In this document: in pieces, positions 62,105 through 64,000 of the stretch
Position numbering within the stretch: the first letter of the stretch is position 1
Layout: each line of letters opens with the position of its first letter
Assembly (NCBI RefSeq): GCF_007097365.1
Contig: NZ_VJZR01000001.1
Coordinates: 1 to 64,000, forward strand
Direction of reading: 5' to 3'
Length of the DNA: 64,000 nucleotides
DNA from: Flavobacterium franklandianum
Lineage (GTDB): Bacteria; Bacteroidota; Bacteroidia; Flavobacteriales; Flavobacteriaceae
Translations under genes and position numbers: made by a program
Notes under the pieces: model-generated
Told to the model about the DNA's origin: nothing
Seen by the model: only the letters and a program-made list of their open reading frames with translations
The model's database searches: none

Positions 62105-64000
62105 ATGCAACTGTACAACACTTTAAGCGCAGAAGAGCGAGTCCTCATTATTGATGACGCCGGAAAACAGCGACTCACACTGTCTTTCTATGCTTATGCG
62201 CATTTACAAAATCCAACCCAATTCAGGAATGAATTGTTTCTTGCTTGGAATCCACTCGATGTTTTAGGCCGAATTTATGTTGCCAATGAAGGAATTAACG
62301 CCCAGTTATCTCTTCCGGCAGACAATTTTTATGCTTTCAAAGACACTATCGAAAAGTACGAATTTATGAATGGGATTCGATTGAATATCGCCGTCGAACA
62401 CGATGATTATTCCTTTCTGAAACTCACCATAAAAGTCCGTGACAAAATTGTTGCCGATGGTCTGGAAGACGAAACTTTCGACGTGACCAACATTGGAATT
62501 CATCTCAAAGCCAAAGAATTCAACGAATTACTAGAAGACCCCAACACGATTGTGGTCGATATGCGCAATCATTACGAATCTGAAATTGGTCATTTTACCA
62601 ATGCCATAAAACCCGATGTGGACACTTTTAGAGAATCTTTACCCATTATCGAAGATCAACTTTCAGAACACAAACAAGACAAAAAACTTTTGATGTATTG
62701 TACCGGCGGTATTCGATGCGAAAAAGCCAGTGCCTATTTCAAACACAAAGGTTTCGAAAACGTCTATCAACTTGAAGGAGGAATCATTGAATACACCCGC
62801 CAAGTCAAAGCCGAAGGCTTAGAAAGTAAATTTATTGGCAAAAACTTTGTGTTTGATCATCGCTTGGGCGAAAGAATTACTGATGATATTGTCTCGCAAT
62901 GCCATCAATGCGGAAAACCTTGCGACGTGCACACGAATTGTGTGAATGAAGGTTGTCACTTGCTTTTTATCCAATGTGAGGAATGCAAAACCGCTATGGA
63001 GGGTTGTTGTTCTGCTGAATGTATGGAAGTAATTCATCTTTCGGAAGAGGAAAAAAAAGACATTCGTAGAGGTATTAAAAACGGAAATAAAATTTTCAAA
63101 AAAGGAAAATCAGATGTTTTAACTTTTAAAAAGTCAGTATCAGAAAATGAATCTTCATTAAAGTTAGTGAAACAAGATAAAACGATTCGAAAAATTGAAT
63201 TAATGGCTCCAGCTGGAAGCTTCGAATCGCTTCAAGCAGCAATCGATAATAATGCGGATTCGATATATTTTGGAGTTGAGCAATTGAATATGCGCGCCAG
63301 AGCCACAGTAAATTTCACAATAGATGATTTAAAAGAAATTGCCCGTCGCTGCAAAGCCAAAAAAATTAGAACCTATCTAACTTTAAATACTATTATTTAC
63401 GATCATGATTTATCGGTCGTGAAAACATTATTGGCCAAAGCCAAAGAAGCTAATATCACTGCGGTGATTGCGTCAGACCAAGCGGTGATTGCGATGGCGA
63501 GAACCATTGGAATGGAAGTCCATATTTCAACCCAATTGAATATTACTAATATCGAAACTATAAAATTCTACAGCCTTTTTGCTGATACGATGGTTTTGAG
63601 TCGGGAATTGAGTTTGCGCCAAGTGAAAAATATCACGGAGCAAATCATCAAAGAAGATATTAAAGGGCCAAACGGAAAATTGGTAGAAATAGAAATATTT
63701 GGTCACGGAGCATTGTGTATGGCGGTTTCGGGAAAATGTTATTTGAGTTTGCATTCGGATAATTCATCGGCAAATCGCGGTGCTTGCAAGCAAAATTGTC
63801 GCAAGAAATATACTCTTACCGATCAAGAAACAGGTTTCGAAATTGAAGTAGATAACGAATATTTGTTGTCGCCAAAAGATTTATGCACCTTAGATTTTCT
63901 TGACCAAGTGATTGATTCTGGTATTCAAGTTTTGAAAATCGAAGGTCGTGGTCGCGCTCCAGAATATGTGGCAACAGTAGTAAAAACCTACCGTGAAGCG
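62105..64000 (+). CDS. TrhO-type rhodanese fused to U32 (TrhP/YegQ-type) protein, partial at the window edge
   Basis: 632 codons without a stop, from ATG at 62105 to the window edge. I checked the frame codon by codon. Residues 1-306 match TrhO/UPF0176: N-terminal acylphosphatase-like part, rhodanese loop YCTGGIRCEK with catalytic Cys199, and a region of ten Cys at 266-306. A Lys-rich linker (about 307-362) leads to a U32 domain from about 364 (MAPAGSFESLQAA). It carries the U32 signature FGHGALCMAVSGKC (Cys538, Cys545) and RGACKQNC (Cys561, Cys565), probable [4Fe-4S] ligands. TrhO and TrhP each make 5-hydroxyuridine at tRNA wobble position 34, by O2- and prephenate-dependent routes. The U32 C-terminus is outside the window. 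Confidence 0.92.
   Translation, partial: MQLYNTLSAEERVLIIDDAGKQRLTLSFYAYAHLQNPTQFRNELFLAWNPLDVLGRIYVANEGINAQLSLPADNFYAFKDTIEKYEFMNGIRLNIAVEHDDYSFLKLTIKVRDKIVADGLEDETFDVTNIGIHLKAKEFNELLEDPNTIVVDMRNHYESEIGHFTNAIKPDVDTFRESLPIIEDQLSEHKQDKKLLMYCTGGIRCEKASAYFKHKGFENVYQLEGGIIEYTRQVKAEGLESKFIGKNFVFDHRLGERITDDIVSQCHQCGKPCDVHTNCVNEGCHLLFIQCEECKTAMEGCCSAECMEVIHLSEEEKKDIRRGIKNGNKIFKKGKSDVLTFKKSVSENESSLKLVKQDKTIRKIELMAPAGSFESLQAAIDNNADSIYFGVEQLNMRARATVNFTIDDLKEIARRCKAKKIRTYLTLNTIIYDHDLSVVKTLLAKAKEANITAVIASDQAVIAMARTIGMEVHISTQLNITNIETIKFYSLFADTMVLSRELSLRQVKNITEQIIKEDIKGPNGKLVEIEIFGHGALCMAVSGKCYLSLHSDNSSANRGACKQNCRKKYTLTDQETGFEIEVDNEYLLSPKDLCTLDFLDQVIDSGIQVLKIEGRGRAPEYVATVVKTYREA

Overview
This window is an AT-rich chromosomal segment of a Flavobacterium-like member of the Bacteroidota. 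The evidence is the gene content (DUF4270 lipoprotein, DUF4286, DUF1080, FecA-like and CarboxypepD-reg TonB receptors, fused Nramp-UspA, bacilliredoxin), the recurring Bacteroidota -7 promoter element TAnnTTTG, and many short intergenic inverted repeats typical of flavobacterial genomes. I see no rRNA, tRNA, CRISPR array, prophage or transposase gene. Most of the window is housekeeping gene neighbourhood.

Layout. 0.2-4.6 kb: leftward operon of a catalytically doubtful GT5 protein, a DUF4270 lipoprotein and glmS, divergent from panC-panD. 6-17.6 kb: esterase, radA, type-B carboxylesterase, an AsmA-like/GT51 transglycosylase, aldo/keto reductase, OmpA-like lipoprotein, exonuclease III and a two-domain OlsF-type aminolipid acyltransferase. 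17.7-29.8 kb: small membrane proteins, 2-hydroxyacid dehydrogenase, nhaA, proC, mgtE, rsmA, a TPR protein, serS, a DMP19-like protein and a CDGSH protein. 30-38.5 kb: DUF1080 protein, a frameshifted lipocalin-like lipoprotein gene, metG, HAD phosphatase, OmpA porin, CAT-family acyltransferase, ferritin, a 57-aa Cys/Lys-rich protein and a short SSB. 38.7-49.6 kb: DUF389 protein, GNAT-nitrilase fusion with a YfiT-like thiol transferase, Zn-ribbon protein, M28 membrane peptidase, a possibly frameshifted hypothetical gene, L,D-transpeptidase, epimerase-like protein, EamA exporter and SCO protein.

49.7-60.9 kb is a metal homeostasis island: feoA, feoB, a FecA-like TonB receptor, a PAS-only protein, a 41-aa FeoB-associated Cys-rich membrane protein, a DtxR-family regulator, an Nramp transporter fused to a UspA domain, a second TonB receptor and a periplasmic thioredoxin. 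A perfect palindrome with 8-bp arms overlaps the -7 element of the second receptor, and a related 9-mer (TCTAAATAA) precedes feoA and the first receptor. This suggests a local metal regulon controlled by the DtxR protein.

61-64 kb: a bacilliredoxin, a small lipoprotein and, running off the right edge, one open frame that joins a complete TrhO-type rhodanese to a U32 (TrhP/YegQ-type) protein. TrhO and TrhP are the two alternative enzymes for 5-hydroxyuridine at the tRNA wobble position, so having both in one polypeptide is the most striking feature of the window.
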